NCBI GenBank assembly: GCA_950022655.1
Contig: OX465583.1
Coordinates: 31,337,360-31,401,359, forward strand
From: Alentia gelatinosa
Lineage: Eukaryota; Annelida; Polychaeta; Phyllodocida; Polynoidae
Direction of reading: 5' to 3'
DNA: 64,000 nucleotides
The notes beneath the pieces were generated by a model. That model made no database searches, was not told the origin of the DNA, and was given only the letters and a program-made list of their open reading frames with translations. Position 1 is the first letter of the stretch; each line of letters begins with the position of its first letter. Shown here in pieces: positions 44,869-55,469 of this stretch. The position numbers were made by a program, and so were the translations under genes.

Positions 44869-45339
44869 ATGGCCGACTACACGGCACTGAAGCTGGAACT
44901 TCAACAGTCTCTCATCAAGTCCATAAGAAAAAAATGTTGCAAATACATGCAAACCGATGAAAATGTTCTTGGTGTGGAGGGTTTATTTGGAGTAACAATA
45001 TCTAACGAGCATACATTCCTCTTCAATATCAAAGAGAGTAGACACAATGGCGAAACTGAAACTACAAGTCCTGTGAGTGTGCAGGAATCTGAGGCATCGC
45101 CCACCCCACCTCGTCCAGCAAGTGTAGAAAATAGAAAAACGCCGGTGGAAAATGCGGTACAATTGACGTGTACGCTGGAATACACGACCCTTTCCAGAGA
45201 AGAGCTCCGGTCGATGGACGTTGGCACTTCGCAGCCTCTTCGACAGAGCCCATCCCACCCAATTAAAAGTGAGAGCTGTACCGAAAAGAAATCCAGCCAA
45301 ACTCAGGAGAAACGGCAGATGACACACAAGCATGATCAG
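44869..45339 (+). CDS. C2H2 zinc-finger protein, coding exon 1 (N-terminal domain)
   Basis: 157 codons from ATG (ACGATGGCC, good context) to a CAG|GTAATT donor, phase 0. The first 60 residues form a compact, mixed segment (MADYTALKLELQQSLIKSIR, then KKCCKYMQTDENVLGVEGLFG and ISNEHTFLFNIKES) that looks like a folded domain I cannot name. The remainder is Ser/Pro/Glu-rich and ends in charged residues. Joined to the exon at 47811 it gives a protein of about 580 residues. The 2.5-kb intron between them is full of repeats. Confidence 0.7.
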
Positions 45340-46389
45340 GTAATTTTTTCAGTCCTGAAGATGCCCGGGAGAATTGCCATGTAGGGCTAGAAGGTGCCTC
45401 CAGATATTGCTATGTAGGGCGTGAAGATTTTTCGATGTATTGTTTCAAATAAAAAATAAGTGCACATTTAGATAAATAAAAAAAATTCACTATATAAAGA
45501 AAGATATATAAAAAGATATCATCATCTTTTTGAAAGAGACAAATCTCTTTGATTGTATATAAAATATTTGAAAACATTGAAAAGAATTGACTGAAATAAG
45601 TCTACAAAAGTGAAAAGCTAAATCATTGATAGTCTCCCCTGAGACGTTAAACCACAAACAATCGCTCACATTCCAAATGTCAGCCAAATATAGCCTCCAG
45701 GAGTCACTCACACATTGAGACTGGTAGGTAGTGGGGGTACACAATATTACTAACTGTGATAAATTTACACTGGTCAACCTACAAATAGTTCCAGACTACC
45801 TTTCATCACCATTACAGGTCTTTTAGGTTTTGCCTATTAACCTTGAGAAAGTCTGGTAAGAACCTGTAATCGTTAACTGGACGTTAAGTCAGACCAACCA
45901 ACCAACCAACCTATTAACTATTTCCAGACTTTAAATATGAACAAAATCACACAGATGTATGAGCTCAGATACGCCTGCCCTCAGCCATACACAGAGATAC
46001 ACATGGACATATAGACAGGCACTCCTATACTCAGTCTTATGCACAAACAGTCACACACACAGATAGACACATCTATTCGCGATCTTACACGCATATTGAC
46101 AGAAATACTCCCACTGTCACGTGTACACACAGACATGAGAGTAGAGATACTCATACCCAGTCATACACATAGATATACACATACATAATGAGAGACGCAC
46201 CTACTCACAGTCATAGACACAGACATATCTACAGTCTTAAACACAGACACATACACTTAGATATAGAGATAGAGGCCCTTCTTTACATAGTAATACACAC
46301 AAATGCGCAACCTTATGGTCAGAGGAGATTCCAAACACAGTAATACATAGAGATACACAGACATAGAGATTGACACACCTGTAGACAAA
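45340..46389 (+). other. Intron of the zinc-finger gene, first part
   Basis: Contains SINE-type tail words (GAGACGTTAAACCACAAAC at 45641; TGGACGTTAAGTCAGACCAACC at 45878) and, from 45950 to 46380, a degenerate CACAGA/ACACAGACAT repeat. No exon was recognised. Confidence 0.45.
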
Positions 46390-47340
46390 AATACATGGAT
46401 TGAAAACTATGGTCTACATCGCACAACAACAAAATGGCTCAAAAACTACTTATCCCACAGGAAACAATTCACCATAGCAAATAAAAATAAGTCACAAATA
46501 AATAAAAAAACACATGGAGTACCCCAAAGATCCACATTAGGTCCACTATTATTTCTAATATATAAATTATATAACTTAATCTATTCCAAACTGTAAAATT
46601 AAGCCATACGCTGATGATGCTGTTATATACACAAGCCACCCTACCATAGAAATAGCACATGATACATTGCAAGCAGATATCAATTAACTTGAAGAATGGT
46701 ATAAACAAATAAATAAAAAATCTGGATATACCACCAATAAAATTAAATAACATAAATATGGAACTGGTAAAAATCTTTAAATACTTAGGATTCATCTTGG
46801 ATAAAAATCTGACTTGAAAATCATCTAAACAATACAATCAATAGAGCAAGCATGAAAACATACATGCAAATAAGGAAATATCTAGCGAGTAAACAATCTA
46901 TTATGATATAGAAAGCAAAAGTACTAGAACATGGTGATATATTTATCCAAAATAGCCCCAAGTATCTCCTAGATAAAATCCAAACAATTAAAAACCATGC
47001 TCTAAAAGTCTGACTAAAATTGCCTATGAGAACAAGCACAAACAAGATACATAAGGAATACAATTTAAATACCCTTATAGAAAGAAGGCAAGCACACACC
47101 CTCAACCATGCATACAAACGAAGTAAAGAAATATCATATGTTGAGGATAGAGAAAGAAAAACCAGGATGGGAGATGCAGTTATTTTGAAATCACATAATT
47201 CAAACCTAGAATTATTTAGACGGAGTGTCTGGTATAAAACAGCAAAAGAGTGGAACAGTTTGAGCCCAAACACTTGAACTATACCAAGTTATGAACATTT
47301 TAGACAATACACAAAGGAAAACCTAACTGCCCTTAGACTA
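46390..47340 (+). pseudogene. Dead LINE reverse transcriptase inside the intron
   Basis: Interrupted reading frames give, in order, WLKNYLSHRKQF, GVPQRSTLGPLLF, PYADDAVIYTS (the YADD catalytic block), and later a C-terminal piece (47020-47277) with VWYKTAKEWNSLSPNT. Several stops (for example 46591, 46684) and frameshifts make it non-functional. It is in the same orientation as the host gene. It is AT-richer and older than the LINE at 22842. Confidence 0.75.
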
Positions 47341-47810
47341 CTCTACTAATAGGGTATATTATATGCTTTTTCCCAACTCTACTTTTACCAACAGGCCTTA
47401 AAATATATATACTGAAAAATTACATGCACATTGTAAATATCATGCAAAGTTTTGTTCTCCTTTTTTTCTATTATATCATTTTGATCTTCTGAAAAACCAA
47501 ATGTATCAAATGTACTTACCGTTGACTTACCTGTACCATTGCTTAAAATCTATTTTCTGGAAGCACCAAATCTATTACACCTGGCCCTGGAACCTACCGA
47601 TAATAGGATTGTTCCAAATCCTAGTAGATAACTCCAGTATAAATAAAACTTGGGGGAAAAAAGCATACTTACCTGTGAACCGCAGCCGTGCTTCTGTGTT
47701 TTCTGCTTGTCTGTCGTCCTCATCTGATATATTCGATGTTACCCTGGTTGCTGATATGTCCTGAAATACCACCAATTAACAAACCAACTAATTAATTTGA
47801 TTTATTTTAG
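47341..47810 (+). other. End of the zinc-finger gene intron
   Basis: AT-rich. It ends at a TTTTAGCAG tandem acceptor. Nothing else is supported. Confidence 0.5.
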
Positions 47811-49082
47811 CAGATGAAATCTGATGCAGAGTCTCCAGTGAAGCGAAGGAAGATCCGGTCTGCACAGGCTCCATCCACGCCAAATCGAGTAGAGCTCCAG
47901 GCCCCATCTGACCGGAAGGAATCAGAATCATCACCAGTTAACAAACCAACTGAACCAGATGTATCCCTTACTGCCTCAAATGACAAGCCAGAATCTCTAA
48001 CATATCAGAATGTAATTTCCGTCAATGAAAATGGAGTCATATTTTGTACGATTTGCTGGCAAGTTTTCTCTTCGAAGAGAAATGGATGGAGGCACGTCAA
48101 GTTCAAGCACTTCAAAGAAGGATACTCCTGCCCTACCTGCCAGAAGCTCTTCCGAACGAACATGGAGCTCGGGGATCACATCATTGGGGAGCATTCCGGA
48201 GACAGCACCCCTTACACTTGCGATGAGTGCAACAAGGGCTTCAAATCACGACATACTTTACGCGAACATTGTATTAGCACGCATATGGGTGGGCGATTCA
48301 GGTGTCATCTGTGTGACGAAGGGTTTAGCTCCTCCAAGAAGTGTCGCGAGCATCTGACCACGAAGCATCCTCACTGCGAAGAGTGCGGAATGTCTGTTGT
48401 CACACTGGACGGCCATGTGTGCTCAGGTCCTATGGAGTCCTTCATGAATCTGCCCACAGACTCAAGTGGTGCAGGGCCAGGGAGCTTCATGGGTCCTGCT
48501 GGTGTGAACAGGATAAGGCTGAACAAGAAAGCCCTCGGCGAGCTGGCTAAGTCTGTGGCGGAGCATGTGGTGAGCGGTAACCAAGAAGAACAGCTGATTA
48601 GTGTGCAGAACAAGGAATCTGATGGAGAGTGTGATCAAAGAAAGAGATTAAATGAGGAGAATAACCAGCATGAGAGTGATGACAGTGACTATGGTGAAAT
48701 AAGGCAAAGATATGCAAAGCCAACATTATCCACGTCGTACCAATCCTTGACAGGGAATCGCAGTCCGAAGCATCTGAACGAAGAAGACGAAAGAATGCAA
48801 ACCCCGAGCCCCTCCCCGAGTGACCTGTCAGACTGTGCGGTGATGTACATCTGTGAAACGTGTGACGCAGACTTCAATACTCAGGAGGAATACCACGCAC
48901 ACATCATTCAGCATCCCTGGTGCTCCCGCTGTGGTGAACGGGTGCCTAATCTGCTCCGCCACCGGCCGCACTGCCATAGCTCCCGTGACTCTACCATGCC
49001 ACCCCTAGCACCCCGGGCCCAGTGGAGCACGGGCCGGGAAGAGACTCATGGCAACATTACTTACATAAGTATTGACGACTGA
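47811..49082 (+). CDS. C2H2 zinc-finger protein, coding exon 2 (finger region)
   Basis: The exon starts at CAG ATG AAA (47811) or, with the second AG, at ATG (47814); both keep phase 0. Counting from that Met, a basic region (VKRRKIR) may be a nuclear signal. Four consecutive C2H2 fingers follow: C78/C81/H94/H99, C106/C109/H122/H127, C136/C139/H152/H157 and C164/C167/H180/H185, plus a short CxxC..HxC knuckle (188-203). A Ser/Glu-rich region follows. Near the C-terminus another finger (YICETCDADF...HIIQH) is followed by a second CxxC...H..HC knuckle, a repeat of the same finger-plus-knuckle pair. Stop TGA at 49080. A nuclear nucleic-acid-binding protein is likely; target unknown. Confidence 0.8.
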   Translation, partial: QMKSDAESPVKRRKIRSAQAPSTPNRVELQAPSDRKESESSPVNKPTEPDVSLTASNDKPESLTYQNVISVNENGVIFCTICWQVFSSKRNGWRHVKFKHFKEGYSCPTCQKLFRTNMELGDHIIGEHSGDSTPYTCDECNKGFKSRHTLREHCISTHMGGRFRCHLCDEGFSSSKKCREHLTTKHPHCEECGMSVVTLDGHVCSGPMESFMNLPTDSSGAGPGSFMGPAGVNRIRLNKKALGELAKSVAEHVVSGNQEEQLISVQNKESDGECDQRKRLNEENNQHESDDSDYGEIRQRYAKPTLSTSYQSLTGNRSPKHLNEEDERMQTPSPSPSDLSDCAVMYICETCDADFNTQEEYHAHIIQHPWCSRCGERVPNLLRHRPHCHSSRDSTMPPLAPRAQWSTGREETHGNITYISIDD

Positions 49083-49270
49083 ATCCATTGCTGTATTTCA
49101 CAGGAAAAGGAACTAAGGATTCCATATTATTACCCACCGAATACGGAGTCTCCACTCTAAACGGCCACCTGACGGACATTATAGGAACTAATTTATACAA
49201 ACGCACGGCGCTAGGGTCTAATTTCTAATTATATACAAGATTCTTTCCTAATAATTACTCGAAAGGCGAG

Positions 49271-49431
49271 TAATAAATACATTACCATGATTTCGATCTA
49301 TGTGGCCGTATTCTCCTTGTAGTTGACACTACGTAATACTCCTCGCTATCGCTCGGAATTATTCTACGCGTCAAATACGCGGAGAATACGGCCACTCAGA
49401 TCGAAATCATGGTAATATTGTGTATTTATTT
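49271..49431. repeat. Foldback MITE downstream of the zinc-finger gene
   Basis: ATTACCATGATTTCGATCT plus GTGGCCGTATTCTCC at 49281-49316 is mirrored by GGAGAATACGGCCACTC and AGATCGAAATCATGGTAAT at 49381-49416. AAATAAATAC-like sequence extends the pairing outwards. The loop is about 65 bp. No target duplication is clear. The element lies within 200 bp of the stop codon and may be in the 3' UTR. Confidence 0.8.
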
Positions 49432-51152
49432 CCAAATACTAAACTGAAAGACGGATACTTTGAGTTTTTTTATTTAGAGTATTGCTGTTTCTCCTATGAG
49501 CATGTACTTCTGAGTAGTAACTGGAGGAATTATAGTACAATGCATTGAAAAGTCTGACTATATCAGTGAGATTTATTTCTAGAAATTTCAGAAAAATGTG
49601 TTGCTTTAAACAACTGGATATTTTATCTTGGACACGTGCCCCCTGTATGGGATGTTTGATACTCGACAGTAAGCCGTAGTGGTTTCATACCTGCTAGTTG
49701 CATGGCACAGCGCGTTAAGTTGGGTATAGAAACCCACTGTTACAAGCAGGCCCCGACTGAGATTCGTTTTTATAACGTTTATTACTCCCCCAAGAACTGG
49801 CAAGTTTCAAACTGTGAGGCAGTCTGGAAAGGACATTAACATGTCACTAGACATTAAACTGTATAAAAAGGTAGGCTGTATATATGTTTCCGTGTCGCAT
49901 GCAATAAACACGGGGACTGGTGGAGTTGTGGGAGTCAGGTGGATCCCATGAGTTTTGAAGTCTCTCCAAGACGTGCCGAATTCGGCATTGTGGTGAAGGT
50001 GTTGTCATATAAATGGCCGGCTCCTGCCATCTTTATAATAGGACAAAGATCTCTCCAGTACGTTTATTTCCTATGATAATTTTGAGGGAATATAAGAGGT
50101 AGCAACAATATAGGTTGTTATCCAGCACTCATGTTTTCTTGTTCAAATAGGCCTAATATAGGCCTAATATATTACACAGAGATAGCAGTTTTCAACTTTT
50201 CTATGAGAAATTATAGTTTTCATTACTAGTGTATACATTTCTTTCTTGTGTAAAACAAAGACTATAATTTGAGGCTCAATCATGCCAAGAAAACAGTGGT
50301 TTGAATCTCCCCATACACCCTAGCCTCATTCCATGACCAACATTGATGTGTTGTCCATTTTTTCTCAGTTTCTCTGAAGCAGTAAACTCTTCTACATGGA
50401 AAATACTTACACTATTTTCCTGCTCCCAACTGACATCCATGAATATATGTGAATACTGGTGGCTCTTGTATATTATAGGGTAATGAAAGCTATATCATAA
50501 AAAAGTTTCTTCTGAAGTCTTATTTAGACTGAGGGACTTAGGGTAAACAAATAAGAGGCTCCCACAGGCTCCAGTAGAACAGACCCATGTGTATCAGAAA
50601 TACCCAAAGAATGGGTTCACAATAGCTGGTGGGACAAATCAATAAAATTGGTAAAAATCTTTTCATGGTATATGTGTGCTCTTTGACCTGAAAGGACCTA
50701 TCGACGTCATACACCCGAAAAAGTCAATAAAAGTGCTTGAACTTGACACCAAATCAATAAAGGTACACTCATGTCACGGTATTTATTCTGCGTCGGGGGC
50801 AAGATGGTCGCGTCCAAAGCATAATAGCTTTGTGCCCTTTAGGCAAGGAAGGTATAAGGGACAAATAGTTTTTCCCTAAGAAATCTTATAGATTAATTCG
50901 TGCTGCATATTAAATTAGTTTAAGTAAGCATTTGTTTGGAAATAATAACTAAGGGAAAAACATTCTGAAATTACAATATAGAAATATTGCATCATTTCCA
51001 ACCAAGTCTTATTTTCGTCCTGTTCTGTCTACCATGACTGCTTTGACATATGGCAGATATCACAATGGGGCTTTTGCTACTTTTTTTTTTTTGCTAACAA
51101 AACAGCCCATTTTGACTTCTACTATGAGTACAATAAAAGTGAAGGTATCCAA
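49432..51152. other. Intergenic stretch
   Basis: AT-rich. It contains two adjacent AGGCCTAATAT words near 50150 and a T-run at 51081-51092. No gene was recognised. Confidence 0.4.
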
Positions 51153-51629
51153 ATGATATCCTCTAGCAGTGATTCTACCAATACAAGCTGCAGCAGCAGC
51201 ATCAGCAGCTCTTCAAACATCAGCAGCTCGACATCCAAAACTAACAACATAACTGAACCCAAGAAAGTAAACACAACCAAACCAGCACCAGAGGATATTA
51301 AAATAGTAGACGACACTCCGACGACCAAGAAAGACTCGGTAAAACTATCCGAGAAACCAAGGAAAGACTACCGACTAATTAAAATCACCCTGTGTACTAA
51401 ACCCACCTACCCAGCACGCTCACAACCAGACTTGCATGAGAGAAGAGTGGCACGCCCGGTTAACAGATCCCAGTACCCAAGACACCACAACAACCACATC
51501 CCATCCTCAGAAGTCTTAATCGACCTCTACCACGTTATAAGAAAAATTAACCAGAACATTGGTATCCATCTTGAACGAAGTCTGATAAAGGAAGGAATCC
51601 TGTACAAGGATCACGATAAATCATATTAA
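51153..51629 (+). CDS. Unidentified 158-codon ORF
   Basis: The predicted protein begins with a Ser/Asn/Thr-rich tract (SSSSDSTNTSCSSSISSSSN), then a Lys-rich part and a more ordered C-terminus (EVLIDLYHVIRKINQNIGIH and ...LIKEGILYKDHDKSY). I recognise no family. It lies about 850 bp upstream of a LINE fragment in the same orientation but is not clearly part of it. It could be a small host gene, a 3' exon, or a relic of a retroelement ORF1 or similar. The frame is intact and GC-richer than its flanks, which favours real coding, past or present. Confidence 0.4.
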   Translation: MISSSSDSTNTSCSSSISSSSNISSSTSKTNNITEPKKVNTTKPAPEDIKIVDDTPTTKKDSVKLSEKPRKDYRLIKITLCTKPTYPARSQPDLHERRVARPVNRSQYPRHHNNHIPSSEVLIDLYHVIRKINQNIGIHLERSLIKEGILYKDHDKSY

Positions 51630-51993
51630 TATGACGGTTTTTATATATACTCAGAAAGAAACCAGACTGAAATTGTTACGTTCACAAATGTTACTTGTTA
51701 ACCCATTCAACGATTACAAAATTATAACTAATGTACTAGCTGTATAACACATCATAATCAAATATAGCATCAAGAATCACCAGAATTCAACCAAAACATG
51801 AGGCATAGCTAATTCACCATCTATCTGATTAACATGCTCATTTATTATTTCGGTTTGACCTGTAGGTCAAGAACCGAAATAGATTAGGGGAGACGGAGGA
51901 ACGGTTTTTGCGGCTTACATTATAATACATTACAGTAATATATTCTGAATAATTAGACCCTCGAAACCCTCGATACCGGGTCCGCACCGGGCG
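51630..51993. other. Intergenic stretch
   Basis: AT-rich, with a small GACCTGTAGGTC palindrome at about 51858. Nothing else was seen. Confidence 0.35.
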
Positions 51994-52400
51994 ACAGTAG
52001 TGTATTTTTATATATTGTGTAGGCACCTGTTGCGGTTCAATGAATACCTACTAGCGGATGGGACTTGCTCTGGTCAGATGTGGTCCCCACCTGGCAACAG
52101 TAGTGTATTTTTATATATTGCAACAGGCTTCCACCTCCCTCCCTCCCTCCCTCCCTCGTAGGTATTCATTGAACCGCAACGGGCGCCTGCCATATGTGGG
52201 ATGCGTTCGATCCGTATATTTATGTTACGTTGAGCCTCTGACTATGTTTTGTTGGCTGGTGACCTATTTGACCTGATTCTATCGAACGCGTCTGGTATCG
52301 GCACCCGTTGCGGTTCAATGAATACCTACTAGCGGGAGGGGCCCCACAGGTCAGATATGGTCGGCACCTGGGGACAGTAGTGTATTTTTATATATTGCTA
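51994..52400. repeat. Cluster of short direct and inverted repeats
   Basis: ACAGTAGTGTATTTTTATAT plus ATTG occurs at 51994, 52097 and 52374. GCGGTTCAATGAATACCTAC plus TAG occurs at 52032 and 52310, and inverted at 52158. CCCT repeats lie at 52137-52156. The layout suggests two tandem units of about 280-380 bp with an inverted middle. Confidence 0.7.
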
Positions 52401-52474
52401 TTTTTGTTCAAACCGAAAGTATGGCAATGCCATATCAACTATTAATCCTTGTGTACTTAATGAAAACCAATGAT

Positions 52475-52917
52475 GAAATGCACACGATCTGGTAGTCTTC
52501 GCCAGCCATGGTTCCACTGACATAGCCAAATACACCTTGCAAGAGTCGATATCGCATGCCAGCAAATGGTGTATTAGTAATGGTATGACCTTGAATAGCA
52601 GTAAAACAAAAACAGTCTGGTATACATCGGTGAGAAACAGAGCTTATATGCCTGAGCTCAACCTTGACTGCGGAGGGAGTAGGCTGAACGAGGTGGGCAA
52701 ATGCAAATATCTTGGTATGACCATAGACTCAGACGTAGGGTTTAGACCCCATATTAAAGAGATTACTAGGAGTGCTCATAGTAGATGTTTCAAATTACAC
52801 AAAATCAGACAGTGCCTTAGCATTGAAACGGCTAGGCGGATCTATCTGACCACCATCAGACCTATCATCGAATATTGTAGTTTCGTACTGGACGGCGCGG
52901 CAATAGGCCTTTTTCCG
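52475..52917 (+). pseudogene. LINE reverse transcriptase fragment, 5' half
   Basis: The open frame from about 52475 reads NAHDLVVFASHGSTDIAKYT, where the normal YADD block is degraded to AHD. It continues through NGMTLNSSKTKTVWY and KCKYLGMTIDSDVGFRPHI to IRPIIEYCSFVLDGA, where an insertion interrupts it. This is the same part of RT as the LINE at 22856, but from a different subfamily. The 5' end is truncated at about 52470. Confidence 0.75.
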
Positions 52918-53475
52918 TAGGCCGGTGTCGCACCTTATCTGCCTAGATACCCCACGGCTGAAGCCAAACATTCACCTGGCAACGTATTCTTTACCATTGG
53001 ATCACTGAGTGTATGAGCGTAATACGTTCATAATACCCTTGTACATTATTTCCAGAGACCTAATAATGATTGCATCGCATTCTATGGTATCCCAGCTCAA
53101 ATTTGGTGTCTCATACATGCATATTGCCTCAATAATACTTTAGATATAGCATAGATAACTTAGGATCACCGAGATTGAATACACATTAATACATTGGCAT
53201 GCCTAGCTATAATATGCTTATCTTTTTCCAAGTTAAAACCAAGATAATTATCAACTTTGAAGTTTAGACAGCCCAGACTACAGTTACTACAATACCTTAG
53301 TTTGTTCCAGAAATTTAATCTGCCAAAAAGCAACACTCCTGCAATCACACCCACCGTTCACACTCTAGGTGTGATTGCTATGTGTCTCTATATACATGCC
53401 GCCAGACTTGCGGTGTTTGTCCGAGCGGCCGCGTATCTAGGCAGTGGGCCGTAAGGTGGCGTTGAACAGCAACAC
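52918..53475. mobile_element. Unclassified non-autonomous DNA element, copy A, inserted in the LINE
   Basis: About 550 bp splits the LINE frame. The left end GGTGTCGCACCTTATCTGCC plus TAGATAC and the right end GTATCTAGGCAG...TAAGGTGGCG...CAACACC are inverted relative to one another, giving imperfect terminal repeats. It contains no ORF of note. A second copy lies at 54996-55469. Copy A has about 110 bp (53252-53362) not found in copy B. Exact ends and target duplication remain uncertain. Confidence 0.65.
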
Positions 53476-53870
53476 CTGTATTAGAGATCTTTCTCGACTA
53501 CAGCTGGTTCAGAATAGGTGTCTTCGTGTCGTGCAGGGATTCAGAGTACCACTGCAATCTCTTGAAAGACTACATGCCAAAACTGCTGTGGACTACTTGG
53601 ACAGCAGACGAAATCAGCAACTACTATCTATTATGTACAAGTTGAGCAAGAACGAAGAAAACCTTGACCCGCAGCGATCATCTGATAAAATTCAGGCAAC
53701 ATAGAGCAAAAACTACCAAGTACCAACGATCGCCCATGAGCAGAGGAATAAAACTATGGTCTGACCTAGACTCAAACACGCAAAAAGCAGGCGATAAGCG
53801 CAGCTTCAAAAAGGTGATGAGAGAAAAGTTCTCCAAGTATGAAAACAACTAAAAATGGACACTGATGGTT
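53476..53870 (+). pseudogene. LINE reverse transcriptase fragment, 3' half
   Basis: Continues the LINE after the insertion: IRDLSRLQLVQNRCLRVVQG, DYLDSRRNQQLLSIMYKLSK, then a frameshift near 53700 and RSPMSRGIKLWSDLDSNTQK to the stop at 53850. This is the usual LINE ORF2 C-terminus. The 3' UTR runs to about 53960. Confidence 0.7.
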
Positions 53871-53960
53871 GTGTATATCGTATGCTGTATGGTTGTATGT
53901 ATGTTGTGAGTATAACCTATACTGAACGTTGGATGAAACTATAAAATTAACGAACAAACA

Positions 53961-54180
53961 AACTGTATATTGAGGTATATCGTCTCTTCCTGACAATTCA
54001 TCATCTCATCCCATCCCCTCTCTCAAATCTTAATCACTCCACTCTTATATTCCCTTATGTATTATTATAAGCAGACCACTTAGAGGCTGGCCTATTCTCT
54101 TGTGTGTATTTATTTACTACTGCAGAATGTAACTCGCCGTGTACCAGATGCCTGTATTGATTTTTGAAGAACTGCTCCAG
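53961..54180. other. Spacer between LINE relic and next repeat
   Basis: AT-rich, with no feature that I can support. Confidence 0.3.
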
Positions 54181-54300
54181 TGGTAGAACTGGTTGATTAA
54201 AAAAAAAAAATCTCTACTTGACAAAGGCGACTTTAACGCCGAAACGTACCTTCCTGCATCAAATAAAGCCAATCAACAAAACCAAGTTTGGGAAGTTGTT
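54181..54300 (+). repeat. Retroelement 3' relic with hammerhead-like motif
   Basis: An A-run is followed by CTACTTGACAAAGGCGACTTTAACGCCGAAACGT and AATAAA-containing sequence. The GGCG...CGCC hairpin followed by GAAACGT is like stem II and the GAAA core of type I hammerhead ribozymes in some retroelement ends. The CUGAUGA core is not intact, so cleavage activity is unlikely. Confidence 0.3.
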
Positions 54301-54530
54301 GAGTTCTACTTGCCTATCCTACTGTGAATATCCAAATGATTGTAAAATAAATCTCTACTTGACTGGGTTTTAATCTCGATTCCATTTGGAATTCTATGGA
54401 ATCCTCACTCATATTATAGAAGTCACACATTTTGCCTAGCTTTAAAACATGTTTATTCATCTGACTGACCATTTTCTGATTGCATAATAAGGCCACTTAT
54501 ATTTTGTTATAAATGTTAGGAAAACACACT

Positions 54531-54700
54531 ATTTTTTTTTTTTTTTTTTTTTTTTTGAAAACTGTCTTTATTGATTTCGGCTTTTCAGCCGTTCTTCCAA
54601 TACAATAATTGACTGAACAGGAACCGTATGGTATATACAATGAATGATAACAATGGTGAATATGTGTCATAAATTACAATATATAAGCCCATATTTAATA
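54531..54700 (-). repeat. Retroposed poly(A) end, minus strand
   Basis: A run of about 25 T (54532-54556), read on the minus strand, is a poly(A) tail. It is preceded about 16 nt upstream by AATAAA (GAAATCAATAAAGACAG) and by a small AACGGCTGAAAAGCC stem. This marks the 3' end of a LINE or processed transcript. The rest of its body up to 54990 is not recognisable. Confidence 0.5.
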
Positions 54701-54995
54701 TTTCTCATGCTATCAGTAATTGACTAAAAAAACTCTTATGCAACTTTATTTTTACAGGTACCGGGTACCTAGATATAGTGGCCCCCATATGGACATGTAG
54801 GTGACTCAGTATGTGGTTCTACCACGCATAAACCATGACCATGACCTATTCAGTGAGAAGAAAGGGAAGTCACATTGATGGGTAGTCAGAAGGATGATCA
54901 GTCAAATGAATGGGCAGTCAGGAGGATAGTCAGGTAGATGAACGGCCAGTCAGGTGGATTGGCGGTAAGATGGATAGTCAATCGGCTTTCTTCCA

Positions 54996-55469
54996 CAAAC
55001 CAGCAGTGTCATACCTTATCTGTTTGGCCATGCCATGCCTGAAGCCAAACAAACCCCTGGCAACATATTCTTTAGAGTCGGATCAATGAGTGTATGCGCG
55101 TAATACGTTCATAATACCCGTGCACATTATTTCCAGAGAAATATCAGCGATTGCATCTTATTCTATGGTATTCCAGCTCCAATTTGATGTGTCATACATG
55201 CATTTCACCTTAATGATACTGTAGATATACCTCAGATAACACAGGGACACCGAAACTAGATACACTAATACATTGGCAGGCCTGGCTATAATATGCTCAT
55301 CTTATTCCAAGTTAAAACCAAGATAATTATTACACTTTAGGTGTGATTGCTGTGTTTCCCTATACGCAGGTGGCCGGACTCGGACGTGTTTTTCCGAGCG
55401 ACAGCCTAACTAACCAATGCACCGTTGTTTAAGAACATCAATCTAAGGTGGCGTTGAACAGCGACACTT
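54996..55469. mobile_element. Unclassified non-autonomous DNA element, copy B
   Basis: Matches copy A (52918-53475) in the blocks CTTATCTG, GAAGCCAAACA..CCTGGCAAC.TATTCTTTA, CGTAATACGTTCATAATACC, TTATTTCCAGAGA, TAATACATTGGCA and AAGTTAAAACCAAGATAATTAT, then TAAGGTGGCGTTGAACAGC.ACAC. It abuts the left end of the Harbinger transposon at 55470, so one inserted directly next to or into the other. Confidence 0.65.

Noticed and set aside
44901..45333. Minus-strand ORFs of 108 and 116 codons
   Set aside because: They are antisense to coding exon 1 of the zinc-finger gene, which has start context, donor and phase on its side.
46469..47273. Two minus-strand ORFs of 122 and 150 codons
   Set aside because: Hydrophobic, AT-driven frames opposite a LINE relic whose RT motifs (GVPQ, YADD) are on the plus strand.
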